Of a DNA stretch of 64,000 nt, positions 35,928 through 43,904 are shown piece by piece. Source of the stretch: Pedobacter cryoconitis (GTDB lineage: Bacteria; Bacteroidota; Bacteroidia; Sphingobacteriales; Sphingobacteriaceae). The stretch lies in NCBI RefSeq assembly GCF_014200605.1, contig NZ_JACHCE010000010.1, positions 62,001-126,000 of the forward strand. Reading direction: 5' to 3'. A program made the translations under genes and the position numbers. The notes under the pieces are model-generated. The model searched no databases, had not been told where the DNA came from, and worked only from the letters and a program-made list of their open reading frames with translations. Numbering within the stretch: position 1 is the stretch's first letter; each line of letters opens with the position of its first letter.

Positions 35928-38900
35928 CTATTCAGCAATTACATAAGGTCTGTCTTGTTTTTCTACCTTTTTACGGTAAGCCCAATAAAATACAATCGGG
36001 AATATAAACAGGTTAAATATGGTATCAGAGATTAATCCCCCGATCACTACTGTAGCCAGTGGTTTAGAGGTTTCTGAACCAATACCAGTTGACATTGCCG
36101 CTGGCAATAATCCAATGGCCGCCATCATAGCCGTCATCACTACAGGACGGATACGAGATTCTACACCGATCCTCAAGGCATCAATAAATGTCCATTCAGG
36201 ATGATTATGACGCATTTCTTTGATATTTGATTTGAACTTGGTAATCAGGATTACTCCATTCTGCACACAGATACCAAATAAAGCTATAAATCCGATTCCA
36301 GAAGAAATACTAAAGTTAATACCCGTTAGCAATAAGGCAAATATCCCACCCACGATAGCAAATGGTACGTTATTTAAAACAAGCAATGAATCTTTGATCG
36401 TACCGAACAAGATAAACAGGATGAAGAAAATAAGCAGGATACTGATAGGTACAACCTGAGTTAAACGCGTAGTGGCACGCTGCTGATTCTCAAAATCCCC
36501 GGCCCATTCCATTGTATAGCCTTTAGGAAGTTTAACCTGCGCATTCACTTTGTCTTGCGCCTCTTTGATTGTACTACCCATATCACGACCACGCACAGAG
36601 AACTTAATTGCGCCATATCTTTTATGTTTATCGCGGTAAATCATACTTGGTCCAACCAGTTTTTTGATTTCTGCAATTTCACGAAGCGGAACTTTGTTAC
36701 CTGATATAGTTGGTACACGCAAATCGCCTATGGCTACTGCATTATTTCTGAAACTCTCAGGATATCTGATTCTAAGGTCAAACTTACGCTCGCCCTCATA
36801 AATTTGAGTAGCAGCCTTTCCACCAATAGCAGTTTCAATTACCGCATTCGCATCTGCAGTAGTTACTCCGTAAAGTGCCATTTTCTCCTGGTTCAGATTA
36901 ATCTGTAATTCTGGCTGTCCCAGATTACGCATAATACCAAGATCTTCTACCCCTTTTACGCCTTTCATAATCTGGAAGATCTTTTCTTCTTTGCCTTCTA
37001 TAAATTTAAAGTCGTCACCAAATAGCTTGATAACAATAGATCCTTTAACCCCTGACACGGCTTCTTCCACATTATCAGATATAGGCTGAGAAAAGTTAAG
37101 GTCAATACCCGGATAGAAAGCTAGTTTTTGCTGCATCCGTTCAATTAAATGCGCTTTACTTTCTTTCTTCTTCCACTGGTCCTGCGGATACAGGTCCACA
37201 TGGAATTCTATATTATAAAAACCTGTTGCATCCGTTCCATCATCCGGGCGGCCTGTCTGAGAAATCACCTGTTTAACCTCAGGAAAACTTCTGAAGGTTT
37301 TACGCATATCATTAGCCAGTTTCACAGATTCACCCAGCGAAGTACTTAAAGGGCCGGTTGCACGTACATAAATAGACCCTTCGTTAAGTTGTGGTAAAAA
37401 TTCTGTTCCTAAAAATCTAAAACAGAAAAAGCTGATGGCCAATATAATGATAGCAATTGGGAAAGCTATTTTACGCCCTTTAAAACAAAAGTTGAAAAGC
37501 TTCATAGAATTGCGGGTAATCCACTCTACGAAAAAGTTGTGTTTTTCACGTACATTCTTTCTTAACAATACACTCGCCATTACCGGAACCAGTGTAAAGG
37601 TTAAAATCAAAGCGCCTAATAAAGCAAAACCCAGTGTCCATGCCAGCGGAGAAAACATTTTCCCTTCTACTTTTTCAAAACTGAAAATCGGTAACAAACC
37701 AACAATAATAATCAGTTTGGCAAAAAATATCCCTTTACCATTAATCAGACAAGCTTCTTTGATCATTCCAAGCTTACTCAGCTTATTGAATTTCTCCATG
37801 CCCTCTTTTTTAGCCCGATGGTCAAGGACGACAAAAATCCCTTCCATCATCACGACCGCCCCATCTATGATAATACCAAAGTCAATCGCCCCCATCGAGA
37901 GTAAATTCGCTGACATTCCTTTTAACTTCAAACAGATAAAAGCAAAGAGCAGGGCTAATGGGATCACTACAGCCACAATGATTGTAGTTCGCCAGTCTGC
38001 CATAAATAAGAAGACAATAACAGTTACAAATACAATTCCTTCTGCCATATTGTGCAGCACGGTATGCGTAGCAAAATCTACCAGGTCTTCACGGTCATAA
38101 AAGGTATCTATTTTCACCCCATCCGGTAAAATAGTACTATTTAATTCATTGATTTTAACCTTCAGGTTTTTAATAACGTCACTTGTATTTTCCCCTTTAC
38201 GCATCACTACAATTCCTTCGACCACATCCGGGTCTCCGTCACGGCCAACCTGTCCTAAAGCCGGAAGTCTTGATTCTGTAACTTCCGCAATGTTTTTCAC
38301 ATAGATCGGAGTTCCCTTGACATTATCAACGATAATGTTTTTGATCTCACTGATATTGTTAAGCAAACCAATACCACGTACTACATAGGCCTGTCCGCTT
38401 TGCTCGATGACATCACCCCCTACGTTAATATTACTTTTAGATACCGCATCATAAACCTGCAGGGCCGATACACCATATTGTACAGCCTTTTCAGGATCAA
38501 TAGTAATCTGGTAAGCTTTAGTAGCCCCACCAAAGCTGTTGACATCAGCTACTCCGGGTACAGAACGTATTTCACGTTCAACTACCCATTCTTCTAAGGT
38601 TTTAAGTTCACGTACCGATTTTTTATTGCTGCTTAACGTATACCTGAAAATCTCACCTGTAGGTCCGTAAGGCGGTGAAACATCAGGTTTGGCACCATCA
38701 GGTAAATCGGCATCACCAATATGGTTATTGATCTGCAAACGTGCAAAAGAATAATCCACATCATCTTCGAAAGTTACTTTAACAACCGAAAGACCAAAAA
38801 GAGAAGAAGAACGTATGGTCGTTTTTTTCTCGGTTGGGTTCATAGCAATCTCCAGTGGCCGGGTAACAAATTTCTCGACCTCTTCTGCACTTCTGCCGGG

Positions 38901-39068
38901 CCATTGGGTAATAATGGTAACAGATGTATTGGTTACATCCGGAAATGCATCTATAGCGATGCTTTTAAAGCTGAAATACCCACCAATCAGCAGTAAAAAT
39001 GTCATAAAGAAAATGAAGAACTTATTCTTTAGAGCAAATGCAAGTACTGTTTTAATTACTTTATTCAT
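35928..39068 (-). CDS. czcA: CzcA-type heavy-metal efflux RND pump
   Basis: A 1046-residue RND pump of the heavy-metal efflux (HME) family with the usual two-repeat layout and 12 membrane helices. The TM4 motif near residue 400, 'DFGIIIDGAVVMMEG', matches the D-F-G-x3-D-G-A-x3-E form of pumps for divalent Co, Zn, Cd or Ni. Cu/Ag pumps of the CusA type have a different motif here. 'PGRSAEEVEKFVTRPLE' near residue 58 is the standard N-terminal signature. It forms the inner-membrane part of a tripartite complex with the adaptor and the outer-membrane protein of the same operon. The metal is predicted, not shown. Confidence 0.93.
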   Translation of the reverse strand: MNKVIKTVLAFALKNKFFIFFMTFLLLIGGYFSFKSIAIDAFPDVTNTSVTIITQWPGRSAEEVEKFVTRPLEIAMNPTEKKTTIRSSSLFGLSVVKVTFEDDVDYSFARLQINNHIGDADLPDGAKPDVSPPYGPTGEIFRYTLSSNKKSVRELKTLEEWVVEREIRSVPGVADVNSFGGATKAYQITIDPEKAVQYGVSALQVYDAVSKSNINVGGDVIEQSGQAYVVRGIGLLNNISEIKNIIVDNVKGTPIYVKNIAEVTESRLPALGQVGRDGDPDVVEGIVVMRKGENTSDVIKNLKVKINELNSTILPDGVKIDTFYDREDLVDFATHTVLHNMAEGIVFVTVIVFLFMADWRTTIIVAVVIPLALLFAFICLKLKGMSANLLSMGAIDFGIIIDGAVVMMEGIFVVLDHRAKKEGMEKFNKLSKLGMIKEACLINGKGIFFAKLIIIVGLLPIFSFEKVEGKMFSPLAWTLGFALLGALILTFTLVPVMASVLLRKNVREKHNFFVEWITRNSMKLFNFCFKGRKIAFPIAIIILAISFFCFRFLGTEFLPQLNEGSIYVRATGPLSTSLGESVKLANDMRKTFRSFPEVKQVISQTGRPDDGTDATGFYNIEFHVDLYPQDQWKKKESKAHLIERMQQKLAFYPGIDLNFSQPISDNVEEAVSGVKGSIVIKLFGDDFKFIEGKEEKIFQIMKGVKGVEDLGIMRNLGQPELQINLNQEKMALYGVTTADANAVIETAIGGKAATQIYEGERKFDLRIRYPESFRNNAVAIGDLRVPTISGNKVPLREIAEIKKLVGPSMIYRDKHKRYGAIKFSVRGRDMGSTIKEAQDKVNAQVKLPKGYTMEWAGDFENQQRATTRLTQVVPISILLIFFILFILFGTIKDSLLVLNNVPFAIVGGIFALLLTGINFSISSGIGFIALFGICVQNGVILITKFKSNIKEMRHNHPEWTFIDALRIGVESRIRPVVMTAMMAAIGLLPAAMSTGIGSETSKPLATVVIGGLISDTIFNLFIFPIVFYWAYRKKVEKQDRPYVIAE

Positions 39069-39102
39069 TGCGTTGAATTTATACGAAGGGATAAAAGGTC
39101 AA

Positions 39103-40197
39103 TTATTTTTTCAGAGATTCGTACAGAAACAATTGTCTGGACGCGATAATCTGATCACCTGGTTTTAAGCCTGCACTGATATAAGCACGGTCCTCGAAAC
39201 GTTTGCTGATGGTAATCGGCTGTATATGTACTTTCGCTTTTCCATCTCTGACAATTACATAATTGCGGTCATTATCCAAAACAATAGCGCGTGTATTGAT
39301 AACTGGTAGATCCTGATCAGATTTTGCACTCACAACGACATTGGCAAACATCTGTGGTTTTAATAAATTACCAGGGTTTTCGATTTTAACCCTGGCCCGC
39401 ATCACTTTCATATCCGGATCAATCATATTGTAAACCTTATCTATATGACCTGTAAAAACTTTGCCCGGATAAGCCAGTGTGGTAATTTTAACCGGATAAC
39501 CTGTTTTCACGCTCGTAATGTCAGACTCATAAATATTAACCAATATATAGACCGAGGATAAATCTGCAATGGTAAACAGACTCTGACTATTGTCAGCACG
39601 TATCTGCATATTGTTTGTAATGTTCTTTTCTACAATATACCCGCTGATTGGCGCTTTAATGACATAACCACGGTTAGTGCTATGGTTAATAGACATCACC
39701 GAACTTGCCCTGTTATGCTCTGCCAGTGCTTTTTCATAATCTGACTTTGCCTGTTCCAGATCTTTACCTGAAGCCAGTCCGCTTTTATACATATCCTGAG
39801 TGGATTGCAGTATTCTTTTAGTGTTGCGCAAATCGGCATCCGAACTGATCATATCTTTCGAGAAACCGGCAACTTCCATACTTCTCATCGTAGCCAGTGT
39901 CTGACCTTTAGAAACAATATCGCCCAGTAAAATATGGACATCTTCAGTGACGCCGCTTACCATCGGATAAATCTTAGCCATTTTATTTTCATCAGGTGCA
40001 ATAGAACCTGTTAAAGTAATTTCTGATAGGGAGCCGGCCTCTTTCACCGTGTCTATCAACAGACTGTTTAACAGCGTATCTGTCACTTTGAATTTAGTAT
40101 CCAGCGGTTTTTCATCAGCCTGACGTGTGCAGCCTGGAAATAGTAATGCAGAAGTACCCAAAGCAGCTGCAATAGTTAATAATTTATATTTGTACAT
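39103..40197 (-). CDS. czcB: HlyD/CzcB-type efflux RND periplasmic adaptor
   Basis: A 364-residue membrane fusion protein. It has a lipoprotein signal ('AAALGTSALLFPGCTRQ'), a barrel-sandwich hybrid ('IYPMVSGVTEDVHILLGDIVSKGQTLATM'), a coiled-coil hairpin ('DADLRNTKRILQSTQDMYKSGLASGKDLEQAKSDYEKALAEHNRASS') and a beta-barrel domain ('KVYNMIDPDMKVMRARVKIENPGNLLKPQMFANV'). It links CzcA to the outer-membrane protein. It starts 10 bases after the TolC-like gene and is 34 bases before czcA. There is no His-rich metal-binding tail. Confidence 0.92.
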   Translation of the reverse strand: MYKYKLLTIAAALGTSALLFPGCTRQADEKPLDTKFKVTDTLLNSLLIDTVKEAGSLSEITLTGSIAPDENKMAKIYPMVSGVTEDVHILLGDIVSKGQTLATMRSMEVAGFSKDMISSDADLRNTKRILQSTQDMYKSGLASGKDLEQAKSDYEKALAEHNRASSVMSINHSTNRGYVIKAPISGYIVEKNITNNMQIRADNSQSLFTIADLSSVYILVNIYESDITSVKTGYPVKITTLAYPGKVFTGHIDKVYNMIDPDMKVMRARVKIENPGNLLKPQMFANVVVSAKSDQDLPVINTRAIVLDNDRNYVIVRDGKAKVHIQPITISKRFEDRAYISAGLKPGDQIIASRQLFLYESLKK

Positions 40198-40207
40198 AGG
40201 AATATTA

Positions 40208-41515
40208 TTATTGATTGAAAAATTGAGTACCAGTGATATAGTTTAATTGTTCCAGTGAACTGATCCTGTTTAGCTGAAGATTATTGAGCTGGATCGTATT
40301 GGTTTTATAGGAGTCATAAAAATCCAGGAATTCAAGCAAACTGATATTGTGCTTTTGATAGTTCCTGAAGACTTCTTCAATTAAATGATTAAAATCTGTC
40401 TTAAACTTAGGATCAAAACTATTGTACAATTTTTCCAGCCTGTCTGCACTTTGATAACTATTGTCAAGATCACTCTGTATCTGTTCTTCCTGTTGTGTCA
40501 GGGCCAGCTTATTTTCATCTATAGCAATTTTTGCCTGTCTGATATTTCCCTGGTTACGGTTAAACAGCGGCAAAGGAATACTAATTCCTAATCCGGTATA
40601 ATGTTTAATATAACTACCCTGTTTATCATAAGTAACAGACATGGTGATATCCGGCACCACCATTGCTTTCTGCAATCTTAAATTCACATTACTATATTCA
40701 ATTGCTGAATGTGCTACCTTTAAGTCGTAACGATTATTATAGGCCGAATCAAGAAGGTTTTTGTAAGTTACCTGCTGCAATGCATCTTTACCATCCAGGT
40801 TAAATTCTAACTGGGGCACAATATATTTTTTAGCGTCGGTACGGATCAATAACTTAAATTCACTTTGCACATCGTCAATTCCGTCTTTCAAATCATTTAA
40901 TTCTGATTGCAGCGTATATAACTGAGACTGGATACGAAGTACTTCCTTTAATGCGATATTCTCTTTAGCGTATTGCTGCTGGAAACCGATTAATGTTTTA
41001 GACAGGGAATTAATCTCCTTAGCATATACTTTAGCTGACTGTTCCTGAAAATAGATCTTATAAAAATCTGTTCTTAAGGTATATTTCAGTGTACGCAGTA
41101 AATCGAAGAACTGATATTCTGCCTGCTGAACACCTAGTTTAGCTAATTGTATATTTTTATTCCGCTTCCCTGCTGTCTGGAAAAGCTGGGATATGTTAGC
41201 AGATTGCTGACCACCGTCTTTACTGATGTCCAGAAACTTTTTAGAATCAGGATTATATAATCCATTTTCAAATCCAATTTGCGGGTTATCAAATAACCGG
41301 GCCGTAATGACCTGTGCTTTCGCATTATCAATATTATATTTACTGGCAATAAGGCTCAGGTTGTTTTTGATAAAAAGATCTTCAGCCTGTTTTATCGTTA
41401 TACTTAAAGTATCACGCGGAATGTCATGTCCATCATCCCTTCCATAAGAGGAATCTATATTTGCAAATAAACATAGAGACACTAGAAATGCGGGTAGCAA
41501 AAATTTAGATTGCAT
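40208..41515 (-). CDS. czcC: TolC/CzcC-type outer-membrane efflux protein
   Basis: A 435-residue outer-membrane factor. It has a signal peptide ('FLVSLCLFANIDSSYG') and the two repeats of long helices separated by short barrel strands ('ISLLEFLDFYDSYKTNTIQLNNLQLNRISSLEQLNYITG' in the second repeat). 'VVPDITMSVTYDKQGSYIKHYTGLGISIPLPLFNRNQGNIRQAKIAI' is a conserved barrel-loop stretch of TolC family proteins. It is the first gene of the operon czcC-B-A, 10 bases before the adaptor. Its upstream gap carries a -7 box and the candidate response-regulator repeats. Confidence 0.92.
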   Translation of the reverse strand: MQSKFLLPAFLVSLCLFANIDSSYGRDDGHDIPRDTLSITIKQAEDLFIKNNLSLIASKYNIDNAKAQVITARLFDNPQIGFENGLYNPDSKKFLDISKDGGQQSANISQLFQTAGKRNKNIQLAKLGVQQAEYQFFDLLRTLKYTLRTDFYKIYFQEQSAKVYAKEINSLSKTLIGFQQQYAKENIALKEVLRIQSQLYTLQSELNDLKDGIDDVQSEFKLLIRTDAKKYIVPQLEFNLDGKDALQQVTYKNLLDSAYNNRYDLKVAHSAIEYSNVNLRLQKAMVVPDITMSVTYDKQGSYIKHYTGLGISIPLPLFNRNQGNIRQAKIAIDENKLALTQQEEQIQSDLDNSYQSADRLEKLYNSFDPKFKTDFNHLIEEVFRNYQKHNISLLEFLDFYDSYKTNTIQLNNLQLNRISSLEQLNYITGTQFFNQ

Positions 41516-41534
41516 AGCTTTATTATTTTAACAA

Positions 41535-41542
41535 CAAAGCTA
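41535..41542 (-). promoter_or_regulatory. candidate -7 box of the czcCBA operon
   Basis: TAGCTTTG on the minus strand fits TAnnTTTG and lies 19 bases before the czcC start. No correctly spaced TTG is present, as expected for a promoter that needs an activator. Confidence 0.45.
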
Positions 41543-41584
41543 TATTACAGGTATTAGGGAGTACTTAATATGAGGTTACACGGC

Positions 41585-41613
41585 CATTAGAAAGACATTA
41601 GAAATCTTTAATG
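41585..41613 (-). promoter_or_regulatory. direct repeats, response-regulator box upstream of czcC
   Basis: CATTAGAAA occurs at 41585-41593 and at 41596-41604, a period of 11 bases, i.e. one helical turn. A TTTAATG half-site follows at 41607-41613. Such 11-bp direct repeats are the usual OmpR/PhoB-type binding pattern. They lie about 45-75 bases upstream of the -7 box, where an activator would bind. CATTA/TAATG half-sites also occur upstream of the two-component operon (43738-43757). Confidence 0.5.
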
Positions 41614-41624
41614 TGTATATTTTA

Positions 41625-42980
41625 CTATCCTAAAGGGAAAGAAAGAGAGAAAACAGTGCCCTGTCCCAGCACGGACTTTACCTCGATCGTACCATTATGC
41701 TGCCGAATAATATTATTCGTTAAAGAAAGGCCTATGCCATATCCCGAAAAATTCAATGCATTGGCAGAGCGGTAAAAAGGTTGAAATATCTTTTTAAGAT
41801 CGTTCTCATCAATACCTATACCGCGATCACGTATGGTAATCACCATATGGCGGTTATGATAACTTACTTTACATAAAACCTCCTGTCCTTCTGAGAATTT
41901 TATCGCATTTTTCAGAATATTACTAATCGCAATAAACAATAACTGTCTGTTGCCCTGCAAAGTACTCTTTGACAGATCTGCTGGTAAATCATAACTGATT
42001 TTAATATTATCAGTATTTGTTTTAAATGCCAGTTCATCAGCTATTTCCCAAATCAGTTCATCGATTCTGATGCTTTGAAAATCCTTATTATCTAAATTGG
42101 TCTGCATCAGCTCCATCAAGCTGTTAATAATGTAATTTAATCTTTCTACACTACCTACAATTTCTTCAAGGGCATGTTTATACTCTTCAGGGCTCCGGTC
42201 TTTCATTAATGTAATTTCGGCTTCGCCCAAAATGGAGGTTATGGGAGTCCTTAACTCATGCGAAGCATTGGCAACAAAAGACTTCTGGCTTTCAAACGAT
42301 TGTTCGAGATGTTCTAATAATTGATTAATAGTGGATGAAAGTTTATCTGTCTCATCGGTTTTAACCGTATTCACAGGTAGCCTGTGATGTAAACTGGAAG
42401 CCCTTATTCTTTTAAGGTTTCCTGTGATAGAAACGATTGGCTGTATAGAAATACTGGCAAAAATACGCCCTATAAAAAAGGTAATAAAAAGTGAACTGAT
42501 GAAAAACATGGACATAATCAGTCTCAGCTGTTCCATATCATGTAATCCACGCTCATCAATTGCAGAAACGACTACGATAAAATTACCAGAATTGTCCGGA
42601 TAATATATTCCTGTAATCTGGGTTTCTCCCTGACGGGCATGAATAGATTTCTTTTTAACGATCTGTGCTAAAAAATCATGCTTCCAGCCAACAGAATCAT
42701 CTCTTGTGAATTTGGAATTGAAGTGATCATCATAAATCCTGATTGATTCGTGCGTAAGCGACTGGGGAAACTTCTTGGCTACCTGTTTGAATATATCTTT
42801 AGAAAGGTTATCCTCTGCAAGATAGAACTGGGCCACAATGACAGCCCTTTCATCGAGCTTATTCAGAAAAGACTTTAAACGGTTATGCTCTACAAACAAA
42901 TAAATACCTGTTAAAACCACCAAGAGTAAAATGGCGAACATAAAAGTAAACTGCAGCGACAATCTGTTTTTAACCTTCAT
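41625..42980 (-). CDS. HAMP-domain sensor histidine kinase (CzcS/CusS type)
   Basis: A 451-residue kinase. It has an N-terminal membrane helix, a periplasmic sensor part of about 130 residues, a second helix and HAMP ('ISIQPIVSITGNLKRIRASSLHHRLPV'). The H box is 'SFVANASHELRTPITSILGEAE', the N box 'ISNILKNAIKFSEG' and the G boxes 'DRGIGIDENDL' and 'GYGIGLSLTNNIIRQHNG'. The sensor part has no clear metal-binding cluster. It follows its response regulator gene by 15 bases and is next to the czcCBA operon on the same strand, so it likely senses periplasmic metal. Confidence 0.92.
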   Translation of the reverse strand: MKVKNRLSLQFTFMFAILLLVVLTGIYLFVEHNRLKSFLNKLDERAVIVAQFYLAEDNLSKDIFKQVAKKFPQSLTHESIRIYDDHFNSKFTRDDSVGWKHDFLAQIVKKKSIHARQGETQITGIYYPDNSGNFIVVVSAIDERGLHDMEQLRLIMSMFFISSLFITFFIGRIFASISIQPIVSITGNLKRIRASSLHHRLPVNTVKTDETDKLSSTINQLLEHLEQSFESQKSFVANASHELRTPITSILGEAEITLMKDRSPEEYKHALEEIVGSVERLNYIINSLMELMQTNLDNKDFQSIRIDELIWEIADELAFKTNTDNIKISYDLPADLSKSTLQGNRQLLFIAISNILKNAIKFSEGQEVLCKVSYHNRHMVITIRDRGIGIDENDLKKIFQPFYRSANALNFSGYGIGLSLTNNIIRQHNGTIEVKSVLGQGTVFSLSFPLG

Positions 42981-42995
42981 AGAAATCTACCCAAA

Positions 42996-43667
42996 TTATC
43001 CTTTTATTACATACCCCATTCCAATCACAGTATGTATCAATGGCATATCAAAACCTTTATCAATCTTAGTACGCAAATAGTTAATATAAACATCAATCAG
43101 GTTGGTACCTCTGTTGAAAGATATGCCCCACACTGCCTCAGCAATATATACTCTTGAAAGTACCCGTTCTTTATTTGCCATCAGGACTTCAAGCAGCGTG
43201 AATTCCTTAGCTGACAGAATGATATTTTTCCCACCACGGGTTACTGTCTTTTTATAACAATCCATTTCCAGGTCATGAATCCTGAAAACAGTTCCCGGAA
43301 GCACCTGGTCACGGCGTCTGCCTAAAGCTTTGATGCGGGCCAGCAATTCTGCAAAATGAAAAGGCTTGGTCAGATAATCATCTGCCCCATTTTCTAATCC
43401 CTGTACTTTATCACTTACCGTATTCAATGCAGAAAGCATTAAAATAGGAACTTCTTTTTTTAACTGCCTGATTTGTTTACAAACTTCCATTCCGTTGATA
43501 TATGGAAGTATCACATCCAGGATAATCAGCTCATAATCGTTTTCAAGAGCCATTTTACAGCCCATATTTCCATCATAAGCAACAGTCACCGTATTCAACT
43601 GCTCTTCCAGCCCTTTTTTAATAAAAGCAGCAACCTTTGGTTCGTCTTCAATCATTAAAATGTTCAT
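42996..43667 (-). CDS. OmpR-family response regulator (CzcR/CusR type)
   Basis: A 223-residue response regulator. The receiver has 'ILMIEDEPKVAAF', phospho-Asp in 'YELIILDVILPYINGMEV' and Lys in 'ADDYLTKPFHFAELLARI'. The winged-helix output domain has 'FTLLEVLMANKERVLSRVYIAEAVWGISFNRGTNLIDVYINYLRTKID'. Its partner kinase follows in the same operon. It probably controls the czcCBA genes through the CATTA repeats at 41585-41613 and its own operon through the inverted repeat at 43738-43757. The start is 53 bases past a -7 box. Confidence 0.94.
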   Translation of the reverse strand: MNILMIEDEPKVAAFIKKGLEEQLNTVTVAYDGNMGCKMALENDYELIILDVILPYINGMEVCKQIRQLKKEVPILMLSALNTVSDKVQGLENGADDYLTKPFHFAELLARIKALGRRRDQVLPGTVFRIHDLEMDCYKKTVTRGGKNIILSAKEFTLLEVLMANKERVLSRVYIAEAVWGISFNRGTNLIDVYINYLRTKIDKGFDMPLIHTVIGMGYVIKG

Positions 43668-43719
43668 CTTCTTTGTATTTTGATCAGCGCCTATTGCGCG
43701 TGCTCAAAGATAACCTGAA

Positions 43720-43727
43720 CAAAGGTA
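43720..43727 (-). promoter_or_regulatory. candidate -7 box of the metal two-component operon
   Basis: TACCTTTG on the minus strand matches TAnnTTTG. It lies 52 bases before the response-regulator start. The inverted repeat at 43738-43757 covers the -33 region. Confidence 0.42.
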
Positions 43728-43737
43728 ATTTTAACCC

Positions 43738-43757
43738 ACATTAAAGAATTTTAATGT
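43738..43757. promoter_or_regulatory. inverted repeat, autoregulation operator candidate
   Basis: ACATTAAA-GAAT-TTTAATGT is a perfect 8+4+8 palindrome just upstream of the -7 box of the two-component operon. Its CATTA half-site is shared with the repeats upstream of czcC. Confidence 0.45.
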
Positions 43758-43871
43758 TGATTATCAAATTATTAGCAATAATATTATTGAAAATTGAATC
43801 GTTCTGAGAATGAAGCTGCTATAAATTAAAACAACATTAAAATGAGTACAGCAAGCAGAACAAAAGGTAAG

Positions 43872-43897
43872 GCAGCTCCCGAAAAGACAGGAGCTGC
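43872..43897. terminator. hairpin downstream of the ClC gene
   Basis: GCAGCTCC pairs perfectly with GGAGCTGC (8 bp) around a 10-base loop, just past the ClC stop codon. The minus-strand tail (CTTACCTTTTG) is only mildly T-rich, so this is a probable but weak terminator. Confidence 0.5.
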
Positions 43898-43904
43898 ATA
43901 GAAT

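Noticed and set aside
43842..43901. 19-codon ORF ending next to the ClC stop
   Set aside because: Too short and its second half is the ClC hairpin; likely chance.
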